DNA of 49,997 nt from Actinomycetota bacterium. GTDB lineage: Bacteria > Actinomycetota > Actinomycetes > Actinomycetales > Kineosporiaceae. The position numbers were made by a program, and so were the translations under genes. The DNA is taken from positions 1 to 49,997 of the forward strand of contig JAUPKQ010000119.1 in NCBI GenBank assembly GCA_030837345.1. The letters run 5' to 3'. The notes under the pieces were generated by a model. It was not told the DNA's origin. It did no database searches and was given only the letters and a program-made list of their open reading frames with translations. Below are positions 24,883 through 33,431 of this stretch, in pieces. Within the stretch, counting starts at the first letter, position 1. Each line of letters starts with the position of its first letter.

Positions 24883-26633
24883 GTGTTCGTCCTGGGACCC
24901 GGCTTGACGGTCGTTACCGGTTGTCCGACCGGCTGGCCTTCGGCGGGATGGGCGAGGTCTGGCGCGCGATGGACGAGGTCCTGAGCCGCGAGGTCGCCGT
25001 CAAGATCCTGCGGCCCGAACTGGCCGAGGACGAGGCGTTCGTCCGGCGCTTCCGGGCCGAGGCGCGCACGACGTCCGGCCTGCCCCACAACGGCATCGCC
25101 GCCGTCTACGACTACGGCGAGACGAGGGTCGGGGCGGACGGGCAGTCCCCCGCCCCGTACGACGACGCGGAGGCCGACCCCGTCGCCTATCTCGTGATGG
25201 AACTCGTGCCCGGTGAGGCCCTGTCGGCGACCCTGTCACGGGACGGCGCGCTCAGCAGCGACCTCACCTTGGACCTCGTCTCCCAGGCCGGCCGCGCCCT
25301 CCACGCCGCCCACCAGCGGGGAGTGATCCACCGCGACATCAAGCCCGCCAACCTGATGGTCACGCCCGACGGACGGGTCAAGGTCACGGACTTCGGCATC
25401 GCCCGGCCGCTCGACCACGAACCGCTCACCGCGACGGGCCAGGTGATGGGCACCGCCCACTACCTCGCACCGGAACTCGCCAAGGGCCACGACGCCAGCG
25501 CGCTCTCCGACGTCTACGCCCTCGGCGTCGTCGCCTACGAGTGCCTCGCCGGGCACCGTCCCTTCGAGGGCGACAACCAGGTCGCTGTCGCGCTCGCCCA
25601 CCTCAACGAGATCCCCCCGCCGCTGCCGGCGTCGATCCCCGAGCAGGTGCGGGCCGTCGTCGCCGCCGCGATGGAGAAGGAGCCCTCGCGGCGCATGCCG
25701 AGCGCGGAGGCGTTCGCCGCGGCCCTGGAGACCCTGCGCTTCCAGCAGACCGGCGACGAGCACCTCACCCCCGGCACGGGCATCCTTCCCGGGAGCGCGG
25801 CCGAGGCGGGGCTGACCTCCGCCGGGTTAATCCCCCCTGGCAGCCAGGGCTGGAGCCCCGGGCTGTCGGGGCCGATGGACGGCCTGGGGACCGCCGTCGT
25901 CCCGGCGCCGAGCCCTCATCCCTCGTCGGGAACCCACCTGCTCGGCCCCGCGGTCGGTCCCCGCACCGGCGGGATGACCGGCGGCTACGGGGTGGGCGGA
26001 CCCGGCGGCAGGGGCATGCCCGGACCCGGTGGCTACGGCCGCCCCGGGGACCCCTTCCGGACCCCGACCGCTCCCGGCGGCCTCTCGATCACTCCCGGCG
26101 GCCGGGGGCGGGAGCGCCGCACCTCGTCGTCCGGCGGGCAGGTCCTGGCGTTCGCAGGCGTGGCGGTCACCGTCGTCATCGTGCTCCTCCTGCTGTGGAT
26201 CAACGGGAGCCTCAGCGGCGGCGCCGGGGCGAACATCCCGACGACGCCGACGACATCCTCGACCGAGCCGGTCGCGCCGTCGTCCCCGGCGGTCGTCGAA
26301 CCTCCCGTGACGACGACGAGGTCCAGCTCGCAGACCCGGACACGCAGGTCGTCGTCGAGCACCTCCAAGACCTCACCGACCGCGACATCCCCGACGACGG
26401 CACCGACCAGCGTCCAGATCACGCCCACCGCCCCGACCACCTCGACGTCGTCGACCAAGACGACGGAGAAGACCAGCACGACCGAGGACCAGGGCGAGGA
26501 CCCGACGAAGACCACGAAGTCCAAGCCCTCAACCGATCCCCCGGCGGAGTCCGCCTCCACGACGGAGTCGACGAAGACCGAAGGAGCCTCCACCCCCACC
26601 GCCGATCCGGCCAACCAGAACAACGCCCCCTGA
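24879..26633 (+). CDS. pknA: PknA-like membrane Ser/Thr protein kinase
   Basis: A 584-residue kinase with a complete Hanks-type domain (about 10-275): ATP-binding Lys in VAVKIL, catalytic HRDIKPAN and metal-binding DFGIA. Then come a Gly/Pro-rich linker, one membrane helix (about 430-450) and a ~130-residue extracytoplasmic tail made almost wholly of Thr, Ser, Pro and Lys, without a recognisable sensor domain. It acts with PknB on cell-wall and division proteins. The ATG overlaps the pbpA stop (ATGA). Thr/Ser-rich tails are typical wall-spanning or O-mannosylated segments. Confidence 0.94.
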   Translation: MSVRPGTRLDGRYRLSDRLAFGGMGEVWRAMDEVLSREVAVKILRPELAEDEAFVRRFRAEARTTSGLPHNGIAAVYDYGETRVGADGQSPAPYDDAEADPVAYLVMELVPGEALSATLSRDGALSSDLTLDLVSQAGRALHAAHQRGVIHRDIKPANLMVTPDGRVKVTDFGIARPLDHEPLTATGQVMGTAHYLAPELAKGHDASALSDVYALGVVAYECLAGHRPFEGDNQVAVALAHLNEIPPPLPASIPEQVRAVVAAAMEKEPSRRMPSAEAFAAALETLRFQQTGDEHLTPGTGILPGSAAEAGLTSAGLIPPGSQGWSPGLSGPMDGLGTAVVPAPSPHPSSGTHLLGPAVGPRTGGMTGGYGVGGPGGRGMPGPGGYGRPGDPFRTPTAPGGLSITPGGRGRERRTSSSGGQVLAFAGVAVTVVIVLLLLWINGSLSGGAGANIPTTPTTSSTEPVAPSSPAVVEPPVTTTRSSSQTRTRRSSSSTSKTSPTATSPTTAPTSVQITPTAPTTSTSSTKTTEKTSTTEDQGEDPTKTTKSKPSTDPPAESASTTESTKTEGASTPTADPANQNNAP

Positions 26634-26745
26634 CGACGCGTATCCCACCGGGTGGGGAAGACGAATCCCCGCTCCCGGGAGCAGACTGAACAACCACGCG
26701 GTCTCCGCACACGAGCACCGACGAAGCGATCAAGGGATGGAACCG

Positions 26746-28734
26746 GTGAACGAGAGCCCCCAGAGCCCCCGTGTCCTGGGCAACCGCTACGAGGTGGGGG
26801 ACCTCCTGGGGCGCGGCGGCATGGCCGAGGTGCACCTGGGCAGGGACACCCGCCTGGGCCGGGTCGTCGCCATCAAGCTGCTGCGGACCGACCTCGCCCG
26901 CGACCCGATGTTCCAGGCCCGCTTCCGGCGGGAGGCCCAGTCCGCCGCCGGTCTCAACCACCCCGCGATCGTGGCGGTGTACGACACGGGCGAGGAGACG
27001 GTCGTCGAGTCCGGGGGCAGCACCGTCTCGCTGCCGTACATCGTCATGGAGTACGTCGAGGGCCGCACTCTTCGCGACGTCCTCCGCGAAGGCCGGCCGA
27101 TGGAGGTCCAGCAGGCCCTGGAGGTCACCGGCGGCGTTCTGTCGGCGCTGGACTACAGCCACCGCATGGGCATCGTCCACCGCGACATCAAACCCGCGAA
27201 CGTCATGCTGAACGCCAACGGCGACATCAAGGTGATGGACTTCGGTATCGCCCGGGCGCTCGCCGACGTCTCGGCGACGATGACGCAGACCCAGGCCGTG
27301 ATCGGAACCGCGCAGTACCTGTCACCCGAGCAGGCACGGGGTGAGACCGTCGACGCCCGGAGCGACCTGTACTCCGGGGGCTGTCTCCTCTTCGAGCTGA
27401 TGACCGGGCGTCCGCCGTTCATCGCCGACTCGCCCGTCGCGGTCGCCTACCAGCACGTACGCGAGATCCCCCAGCCACCGAGCACCTTCAGCCCCGGCAT
27501 CCCGGACGTCGTCGACCGCATCGTCCTGCACGCCCTGGCGAAGGACCGCGAGGCCCGCTACCAGACCGCCGCCGAGTTCCGGGGAGACGTCGAGGCGGCC
27601 CTCGCCGGACGCGCGGTCAGCACGTCCGCGGCGACCTCGGTGATGCCCGCCGCGAACCAGGGCGGGGGAATGTCCTCCGGGAACACCTCCACCGAGTACC
27701 TCGGCCAGGCCGGGGATCCGAACTACCCCATGACCCGGACGATGCAGCAGGGCGCCGTGGGTCCCGGCATCCCACCGTCCGGACAACCCGACGGTGAGGC
27801 GTACTCGCGCCGGGCCGAACGCCGGGGGCCGGGCCCCGACGGGTACGCCGACCCGGGTGGCGCGGGCAGGAAGGCCGGGTTCGCCGTCCTGGCCGTCATG
27901 GTGGTGGTGCTGTTCGCGGGCGCGGCCTACGGCGTGTCGTCACTGGTCGGACGCAACTCCGTCGCCAACGCTTCGGTGTCCGTGCCGACCGTCCAAGGGC
28001 TGGCGCAGAAGCTGGCGGAGACCCAGATGACAGGGTCGGGATTCTCCGCCGAGATCCACACCGAGACGAGCGACAAGGTGAAGCAGGGTGTGGTGATCCG
28101 CACCGACCCCCCGGGAGGCTCGACCGCGCGGATGGGATCGGTGGTGAAGATCTACGTCTCGGCGGGAGCCGCGATGACCAAGGTTCCCGACGTCAAGGGC
28201 AAGACGCCGGCGGAGGCCCAGACGCTCCTGGAGAAAGCCGGGTTCAAGGTGTCCCCGGCGACGGACGCCGTCCCGGGCAACGGGGTCGAGGAAGGGCTCG
28301 TCGTCGAGACCCAGCCCGCGATCGGCAAGGACGCCCCCCAGGGCACCGAGGTGACGTTGAAGGTCTCCAGCGGGAAGGTCAACGTTCCCGACGTCGTCGG
28401 GAAGACCAAGGACCAGGCGATCGAGACGCTCCTCGCCGCCGGCATCAAGGCGGAACTGATCACTGTGATCGAGATGCCGAGCACCGAGTCCAAGGGCAAG
28501 GTGATCGACCAGGACCCGAAGAAGGGCTCCGTCGCCGGGCTCAAGGCGGTGTCGATCACCGTCGCGATGCCGATCGATCAGACGACCGGCGGGAACGGCT
28601 CGGGTGACGGCTCGGGGTCCGGCGGGGACCAGAACCCCGGCGGGGACCAGAGCACCGGCGACCAGAACTCGAACGGCGACGGGAACGACCAGAACTCCAA
28701 CTCGGTCCCGGGGATGTCGGCCCCGACGTCCTGA
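26746..28734 (+). CDS. pknB: PknB, PASTA-domain Ser/Thr protein kinase
   Basis: A 662-residue kinase with a Hanks domain at about 10-275 (RGGMAEVHLG, HRDIKPAN, DFGIARAL, GTAQYLSPEQA), a juxtamembrane linker, one membrane helix (about 380-400) and three PASTA repeats (about 405-605; VPTVQGLAQKL, VPDVKGKTPAEAQ and VPDVVGKTKDQA open them). PASTA domains bind muropeptides or lipid II. Mycobacterial PknB has four repeats. A Gly/Asp/Asn/Gln-rich tail of ~45 residues follows. The GTG at 26746 is chosen because AAGGG lies 9 nt upstream; an in-frame ATG 9 nt earlier has no spacing for a ribosome site. Confidence 0.95.
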   Translation: MNESPQSPRVLGNRYEVGDLLGRGGMAEVHLGRDTRLGRVVAIKLLRTDLARDPMFQARFRREAQSAAGLNHPAIVAVYDTGEETVVESGGSTVSLPYIVMEYVEGRTLRDVLREGRPMEVQQALEVTGGVLSALDYSHRMGIVHRDIKPANVMLNANGDIKVMDFGIARALADVSATMTQTQAVIGTAQYLSPEQARGETVDARSDLYSGGCLLFELMTGRPPFIADSPVAVAYQHVREIPQPPSTFSPGIPDVVDRIVLHALAKDREARYQTAAEFRGDVEAALAGRAVSTSAATSVMPAANQGGGMSSGNTSTEYLGQAGDPNYPMTRTMQQGAVGPGIPPSGQPDGEAYSRRAERRGPGPDGYADPGGAGRKAGFAVLAVMVVVLFAGAAYGVSSLVGRNSVANASVSVPTVQGLAQKLAETQMTGSGFSAEIHTETSDKVKQGVVIRTDPPGGSTARMGSVVKIYVSAGAAMTKVPDVKGKTPAEAQTLLEKAGFKVSPATDAVPGNGVEEGLVVETQPAIGKDAPQGTEVTLKVSSGKVNVPDVVGKTKDQAIETLLAAGIKAELITVIEMPSTESKGKVIDQDPKKGSVAGLKAVSITVAMPIDQTTGGNGSGDGSGSGGDQNPGGDQSTGDQNSNGDGNDQNSNSVPGMSAPTS

Positions 28735-28787
28735 CGGCCCGGCCGCTGTACCGGCCCGGGCGCCGCCGGCCCGGGCACCGGCACCTG

Positions 28788-29414
28788 TCAGCGGTGGACG
28801 AGGGGCGCCAGGCCGGCCGACCTCTCGATCGCGTCGGCCGCGCCGCAGCGCACCAGCCAGTTCGCGAACAGACGGTGGCCGCCCGCCGTGAGGACCGACT
28901 CCGGGTGGAACTGGACGCCGTGAAGCGGCAGCGTCCGGTGCCCGAGCGCCATGACGACCCCCGTGTCCGTCCAGGCGGTCACCTCCAGCTCGGCGGGCAC
29001 CGTCTCGGGCACCACGGCCAAGGAGTGGTAGCGCGTCGCGGTGAAGGGGGAGGCCAGACCGTCGAGGACGCCGCTGCCGGCGTGGTGCACCAGGCTGGTC
29101 TTGCCGTGCATCAGTTCCGGCGCGTGGGTGACCGTCGCCCCGAACGCCTCACCCAGCGCCTGGTGCCCAAGGCACACCCCCAGCAGGGGCTGCGCCGTCT
29201 CCGCGCATCGGCGCACCATCGCCGGGCAGACACCGGCCTCGGACGGCGTGCCCGGGCCCGGTGAGAGAAGCACCCCGTCATACCCCGCGGAGTCCTCGGC
29301 CGTCACGGCGTCATTGCGGCGGACGTCGCACTCGGCGCCCAGTTGGAGCAGATAGCCGACGATCGTGTAGACGAAACTGTCGTAGTTGTCGACGACCAGG
29401 ATCCGCGCGCCCAT
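28788..29414 (-). CDS. Class I glutamine amidotransferase, TrpG/PabA type
   Basis: A 208-residue glutaminase subunit that feeds ammonia to a chorismate-using synthase (anthranilate or aminodeoxychorismate synthase). It has the nucleophile loop GVCLGHQALGE, the SPGPGTPSEAG loop and the HPESV triad His. The gene at this place next to pknB is called trpG in mycobacteria, but PabA function is as likely; no synthase component I is in the window. The ATG at 29414 has AGGGG just upstream. It converges on pknB across a stretch with two direct CCGGCCCGGGC repeats. Confidence 0.92.
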   Translation of the reverse strand: MGARILVVDNYDSFVYTIVGYLLQLGAECDVRRNDAVTAEDSAGYDGVLLSPGPGTPSEAGVCPAMVRRCAETAQPLLGVCLGHQALGEAFGATVTHAPELMHGKTSLVHHAGSGVLDGLASPFTATRYHSLAVVPETVPAELEVTAWTDTGVVMALGHRTLPLHGVQFHPESVLTAGGHRLFANWLVRCGAADAIERSAGLAPLVHR

Positions 29415-29486
29415 GTCCCCTGAGCCCTTCCCGCCGGGACCCCCCAGCAACCCGTGAAGCGGCTCACCCGCGTCACCGCCATGGTG

Positions 29487-30311
29487 TCACGGCCGCCGCT
29501 CTCCCGGCTCCGAAGTGCTCGTCCCCCGCGACGACTCTGACGGCGAGGGACGTCCGACGGGCTCGTCCTCGGGGACACGCGCGTGGTGGAGCTGGAGAGA
29601 ACCGCTGAAGGCGGGCATCACGAGGTCCCGCTCCTCGACGTTCCAGCCGAGGCCGTAGCTCTTGACGTACTCCAGGTAGATCGGGATCGTCGGCGAGGCC
29701 TCCATCGCCTTCCGCAGCCTGTCCGGATCACCGATGGCGGAGATCGAGAAGGGGGGTGAGTACACGCGGCCCTGGAGGATGAGAGTGTTTCCGACGCACC
29801 GGACCGCGCTTGTCGAGATCACTCGCTGGTCCATCAGCTTCATCGCCTCGGCGCCACCGGCCCACAGGGCGTTCACCACGCCCTGGACGTCCTGCTGGTG
29901 GACGACGAGGTAGTCGGCCGCCGTACCGGGTGGTTGCTGACGGTCCCGCGGAGCATCGGTCATCGTCACGGTGAGTCCTCTGCCCCGGACGGGGGCGAGA
30001 CCGGCGCCCGGAGCAATCGCCGCGGCCCGGGCGCGGAGAGCGGCGACCTCGGAGTTCACAACGGCCTCCGCCGCCTCCTGGGCGTCGATCCTCGCCCGCA
30101 GATCGGCGAGCCGCCGCGTGGCGTCGTTGTGCTCGGCGTTCTCGGCACGGATCACCGAGGCGAGATCTGTCCGGTCCGTCCGCAGTTGGGTACCCCGCGC
30201 GATCTCCGCGCTGGTCGCGAACAGCAGCCCCGCGACGGCGAAGACGGCGGCGACACCGCCCATCGCCAGGCGACGGCGGACCACGCCCTCTGCCCTCTCA
30301 TCACCTCTCAT
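29487..30311 (-). CDS. DUF881 family membrane-anchored protein
   Basis: A 274-residue protein with one N-terminal membrane helix (about residues 18-38), a coiled-coil region (about 55-95; VIRAENAEHNDATRRLADLR) and a DUF881 domain (LTVTMTDAP, YLVVHQQDVQGVVNALWAGG, and LILQGRVYSPPFSISAIGDP). DUF881 proteins lie beside crgA and pknB throughout actinobacteria; they resemble FtsB-like or YlxW-type division proteins, but the role is unknown. The ATG at 30311 has GGAGGGG upstream. It is divergent from crgA. Confidence 0.92.
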   Translation of the reverse strand: MRGDERAEGVVRRRLAMGGVAAVFAVAGLLFATSAEIARGTQLRTDRTDLASVIRAENAEHNDATRRLADLRARIDAQEAAEAVVNSEVAALRARAAAIAPGAGLAPVRGRGLTVTMTDAPRDRQQPPGTAADYLVVHQQDVQGVVNALWAGGAEAMKLMDQRVISTSAVRCVGNTLILQGRVYSPPFSISAIGDPDRLRKAMEASPTIPIYLEYVKSYGLGWNVEERDLVMPAFSGSLQLHHARVPEDEPVGRPSPSESSRGTSTSEPGERRP

Positions 30312-30422
30312 GTCCCCTCCCGGCCCCACCCGGACTACGCTAGTGGACGACCCGACGCCAATTGTGGACTCCTGCGATGAGTGCAGGCTGCCCGGTGACG
30401 GAACCGATCACAGGAGTGCGTG

Positions 30423-30671
30423 ATGCCCGAGTCGAGGGTGCGCCGCAAGAGCGCTTTCACCCCGCCGCCCCCGAAGGCGGCCCCGCCCAAGCCCAACGCG
30501 CGATGGTTCCTGCCGCTCATGTTGGGGTTCTTGATCCTCGGTCTGCTGTGGATCGTTGTGTACTACCTCAGCCAGCAGGCCTACCCGATCCCCAAGATCG
30601 ACGCCTGGAACCTTGGCATCGGCTTCGGGATCATGATGATCGGCTTCGGAATGACCACCCGCTGGAGGTAG
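30423..30671 (+). CDS. crgA: CrgA, cell-division membrane protein
   Basis: An 82-residue protein with a basic N-terminus (PESRVRRKSAFTPPP) and two membrane helices, ending GIGFGIMMIGFGMTTRWR, a near-exact CrgA pattern. CrgA recruits FtsI and other septal proteins in Mycobacterium and tunes septation in Streptomyces. AGGAG 6 nt before the ATG supports this start over a GTG 3 nt earlier. It is followed by a strong composite hairpin. Confidence 0.97.
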   Translation: MPESRVRRKSAFTPPPPKAAPPKPNARWFLPLMLGFLILGLLWIVVYYLSQQAYPIPKIDAWNLGIGFGIMMIGFGMTTRWR

Positions 30672-30694
30672 GTCCCCACCGGGCTCGCTCGAAT

Positions 30695-30764
30695 CGGCCC
30701 TGTTCCCTCGCCCCGACATTCGCCCGCATCGGCGACATGTCGTCGATGCGGGGGAACAGGGCCG
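30695..30764. terminator. Composite hairpin after crgA
   Basis: CGGCCCTGTTCC (30695-30706) pairs perfectly with 30753-30764. Nested inside, CCCGCATCG (30723-30731) pairs perfectly with 30744-30752 around a loop containing CGACATGTCG. The right arms abut while the left arms are separated by 16 nt. It lies 23 nt after the crgA stop and probably ends that transcript. Confidence 0.65.
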
Positions 30765-30784
30765 ACGTCCGGCTTCAGGACATT

Positions 30785-30857
30785 CCATCCACAGGGTTTC
30801 TCACACCTGTGGAATTACATCGCTGTCATCCACATGTTCCATCCCCAGTGTGGAGAA
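30785..30857. promoter_or_regulatory. Cluster of DnaA-box-like 9-mers
   Basis: Relative to TTATCCACA: TCATCCACA at 30826-30834 and TTCTCCACA (minus strand, 30849-30857) each match 8 of 9; CCATCCACA (30785-30793) matches 7 of 9; a weaker one on the minus strand lies at 30808-30816. The spot is in the oriC-proximal gene block. Their closeness is suggestive but they may not bind DnaA. Confidence 0.3.
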
Positions 30858-30884
30858 CCATCGGCAGGCCGAGGCTCCTCAATG

Positions 30885-31775
30885 TCACCCCAACAGGGGA
30901 TCAGGTACGAATGCGGCTTTCAGCATGACCACGGCGACAAGAAGGACGACCAGACCAGCCATCGCCGCCAGCTGGGCCCGGTCTCGACGCGCCAGGGCCG
31001 GTACGGCGAGGATCGAGGCCGCGGCGGCCCCCACGACCAGGCCGCCGAGGTGGGCCTGCCAGGCGATGTTGAACTGAGGGATGAAACCGATCACCGCGTT
31101 GACGACGATCAGCCCGGTGATCCCCGAGGTGTCACGCCCGAGCCTGCGGTCGACGACGAACTGGGCGGCGAACAATCCGAAGATGGCGCCTGAAGCGCCC
31201 ACGGCGCCCACGATCCAGTGCCCGGCGTCATCCGTCGGGGAGACAATGACGAAGTAGCCGACGGAACCGCCCAGTGCCGAGACCAGGTACAGCGCGGCGA
31301 ACCGCGCATGCCCGAAAAGTTGTTCCAGACGAGGCCCCAGAAGCCACAGGATGTAGAGATTCATGATGATGTGGGGCACGAACTGGGTCGAGTGGAGGAA
31401 GGCCGACGTCAGGAACCGGTAGGGCTGCGCGAACGCCAGGACCGGCATGAAGGACAGCCTCACCGTCACCACGTCACCGCTCGCCATCTGCCCGAGGAAC
31501 ACGGCGACACAGACAACGATGATCGACTGGGTGACCAGCGGACGGGTGGAGCTCGCCCGCCCGCCGAAGACCGTGCGCGTCGTCCGGACGGTCTTCGCCT
31601 GCGCCCGCACGCAGTCGACGCACTGGACGCCGACCGCGGCGGAACGCTGGCACTCCGGGCAGACGGGACGATCGCACCGCTGGCACCGGACGTAGGACTC
31701 CCGCCGAGGATGACGGGGGCAGACGGGGGCTGCTCCTGGCTCCGCCCCCGTCCCCCCGTCCGGGGAGGTGGTCAT
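30885..31775 (-). CDS. Rhomboid-family intramembrane serine protease with zinc-finger N-terminus
   Basis: A 296-residue protein. Residues 15-60 carry several Cys/His pairs (CPRHPRRESYVRCQRC, CPEC, CVDC) in a B-box-like zinc-finger arrangement seen in actinobacterial rhomboids. Six membrane helices follow, with the catalytic Ser in GASGAIFG, the catalytic His in QAHLGG and the HIIMNLYILW segment of TM2. It should cleave membrane proteins within the bilayer; the substrate is unknown. The ATG overlaps the ppiA stop (ATGA), so the two are co-translated. This pair next to crgA is conserved in actinobacteria. Confidence 0.94.
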   Translation of the reverse strand: MTTSPDGGTGAEPGAAPVCPRHPRRESYVRCQRCDRPVCPECQRSAAVGVQCVDCVRAQAKTVRTTRTVFGGRASSTRPLVTQSIIVVCVAVFLGQMASGDVVTVRLSFMPVLAFAQPYRFLTSAFLHSTQFVPHIIMNLYILWLLGPRLEQLFGHARFAALYLVSALGGSVGYFVIVSPTDDAGHWIVGAVGASGAIFGLFAAQFVVDRRLGRDTSGITGLIVVNAVIGFIPQFNIAWQAHLGGLVVGAAAASILAVPALARRDRAQLAAMAGLVVLLVAVVMLKAAFVPDPLLG

Positions 31776-32320
31776 CCCCGCTCGACGGTCACGCGCTCAA
31801 GGACGACCGCTTCCAGCGGACGGTCGCCCGGGGCCGTGGGGGTCTGGGCGATCGCGTCCACGACCTGGCGGCCGGCGCCGTCCGCGACCTCCCCGAAGAT
31901 CGTGTGCTTGCCCTGGAGCCACGTCGTGGCGTCCACGGTGATGAAGAACTGCGACCCGTTGGTGCCCTTGCCGCCCCGCTTGCCGGCGTTGGCCATCGCC
32001 AGGAGGTAAGGCCGGTTGAAGGCGAGCTCGGGGTGGATCTCGTCGTCGAAGGTGTAGCCGGGGCCGCCGGTCCCCGTTCCGAGGGGGCACCCACCCTGGA
32101 TCATGAAGTTCGGGATGACCCGGTGGAACGTCAGCCCGTCGAAGAACGGGTCCCGGCGGGTCTGGCCGGTCTTGGGGTCCTGCCAGTCCCGGGTGCCCTC
32201 CGCGAGCTCGACGAAGTTACTCACCGTCTTCGGAGCGTGGTTGGGGAAGAGCTCCACGCGGACGACCCCGCGGTTGGTGTGGAGCGTCGCGTACAGGGGA
32301 CTGGTCAACGGCTCGGACAC
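31772..32320 (-). CDS. ppiA: Cyclophilin-type peptidyl-prolyl isomerase
   Basis: A 182-residue cytoplasmic cyclophilin without signal peptide. It has the active-site FHRVIPNFMIQGG and the GSQFFITVDATTWLQGKHT segment, with the catalytic Arg in the first and the Trp of the cyclosporin site in the second. It speeds proline isomerisation in protein folding. The GTG at 32320 has AGGA 8 nt upstream. It is first in an operon with the rhomboid gene. PpiA at this place is conserved in Mycobacterium and Streptomyces. Confidence 0.95.
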   Translation of the reverse strand: MSEPLTSPLYATLHTNRGVVRVELFPNHAPKTVSNFVELAEGTRDWQDPKTGQTRRDPFFDGLTFHRVIPNFMIQGGCPLGTGTGGPGYTFDDEIHPELAFNRPYLLAMANAGKRGGKGTNGSQFFITVDATTWLQGKHTIFGEVADGAGRQVVDAIAQTPTAPGDRPLEAVVLERVTVERG

Positions 32321-32675
32321 GAGGACTACTTCCTGTCTGATCGTGGACCGGGCGCGGCGGGAATCCCCGCCGCTCGCCCGGCGTCATGGTCAATGGCCGA
32401 GAGCCGCCAAAGGTTCCGCGGCCCTGGCCGGCCGGGACGCTCGCCCCGCCGTGCGCCAGTCTGTCATGCCTTGCTCCGTCCCTCTTGATGGCGATCAGAA
32501 CCTGTGGACGGCCGAGGGCCGGCAGCGCGCGACGGGAAGAACCCGCCAACGATCACGCGCGGCACGCTGTGGCTGCGGTGGCGCGGGCGCCGGATCGCGA
32601 GAGGATGGAACGACGTGATCAGCTAACGTCAACAACGATCAGCCGTGTCTGGGCAAGCGGCAGGAAGGAGACGAC
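32321..32675. other. Divergent intergenic stretch before the DUF5324-like gene
   Basis: About 355 bp between ppiA and the DUF5324-like gene, which point away from each other, so both promoters should be here. GATCAGC occurs twice close together (about 32618-32645). No recognisable -35/-10, operator or RNA was found. Confidence 0.5.
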
Positions 32676-33431
32676 ATGAGGTCGGGCACCATCAAGGACG
32701 CCGCGCGCGAGGCCGCTCGGAGCGTAGCCGAACGGGCCACCGAGCAGCCTCAGGTCGACCAGTTGCGAGAACGCCTCACCCCCGTGGTGGAACAAGCGAT
32801 CGGATGCGCCCGGCAACAGGCGGGTCACGCCGCCGTCGCCGCGGGCCACGCCCGGGAATGGGCGACGCCGAGGGTCGAGGCGGCGGTCGAGAAGGGCAGG
32901 CAGGCCACCGGTCCACGGGTCGAGGCCGCCGCCGAGTGGATGACCCCCGCGATGGACGCCGCACGCGACCGCATCGTCGAGGACCTGATGCCACGGTTGC
33001 TCGACGCGGTCCAGCACGCGGTCGTGGTGGGCGTCGCAGCCAGGGCCGCCGCGACCGACACCGTCAGCCGCACCGTCGAGGACGCCGCGCTCTCGCTGGC
33101 CGCCGCGACCCCCAGCGCGAAGGCCCGGGTCCGCAAGCGCCGCCGGGCCCGGTCGTTCTGGGCCGCACTCGCGGCCTTCCTCGTCTCGGTGGGCATCATG
33201 GCGGCGATCCGCCGTGCCAGGGCTGAGCAGGCGTCGTGGGAGTTCGCCCCGACCGAGCCACCCACACGACCGGCGGAGGCCGCCCCCACGACACCGGAGG
33301 ACACCCCCTCGGAGCCGGAGGACACCCCCTCGGACGCCGAAACGGACGCCCCTTCCGGACCGGAGACGATCGGCATCGACACCCGGACCGGGGGCAACAC
33401 CCCGAAGCGTCCCCGCGGTGAGCAGGCCTGA
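32676..33431 (+). CDS. DUF5324-like membrane-associated protein
   Basis: A 251-residue protein. Residues 1-145 are rich in Ala, Arg, Glu and Val and should form long amphipathic helices, including repeated AAxEWxTPxxxAA-type segments. A basic patch (RVRKRRRARSF) precedes one membrane helix (about 158-178), and the C-terminal 65 residues are Pro/Glu/Thr/Asp-rich with the repeat PSEPEDTPSDAE. Streptomyces encodes a similar protein (DUF5324) beside ppiA, which supports the assignment. Function is unknown. GGAAGGAG precedes the ATG. Confidence 0.7.
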   Translation: MRSGTIKDAAREAARSVAERATEQPQVDQLRERLTPVVEQAIGCARQQAGHAAVAAGHAREWATPRVEAAVEKGRQATGPRVEAAAEWMTPAMDAARDRIVEDLMPRLLDAVQHAVVVGVAARAAATDTVSRTVEDAALSLAAATPSAKARVRKRRRARSFWAALAAFLVSVGIMAAIRRARAEQASWEFAPTEPPTRPAEAAPTTPEDTPSEPEDTPSDAETDAPSGPETIGIDTRTGGNTPKRPRGEQA

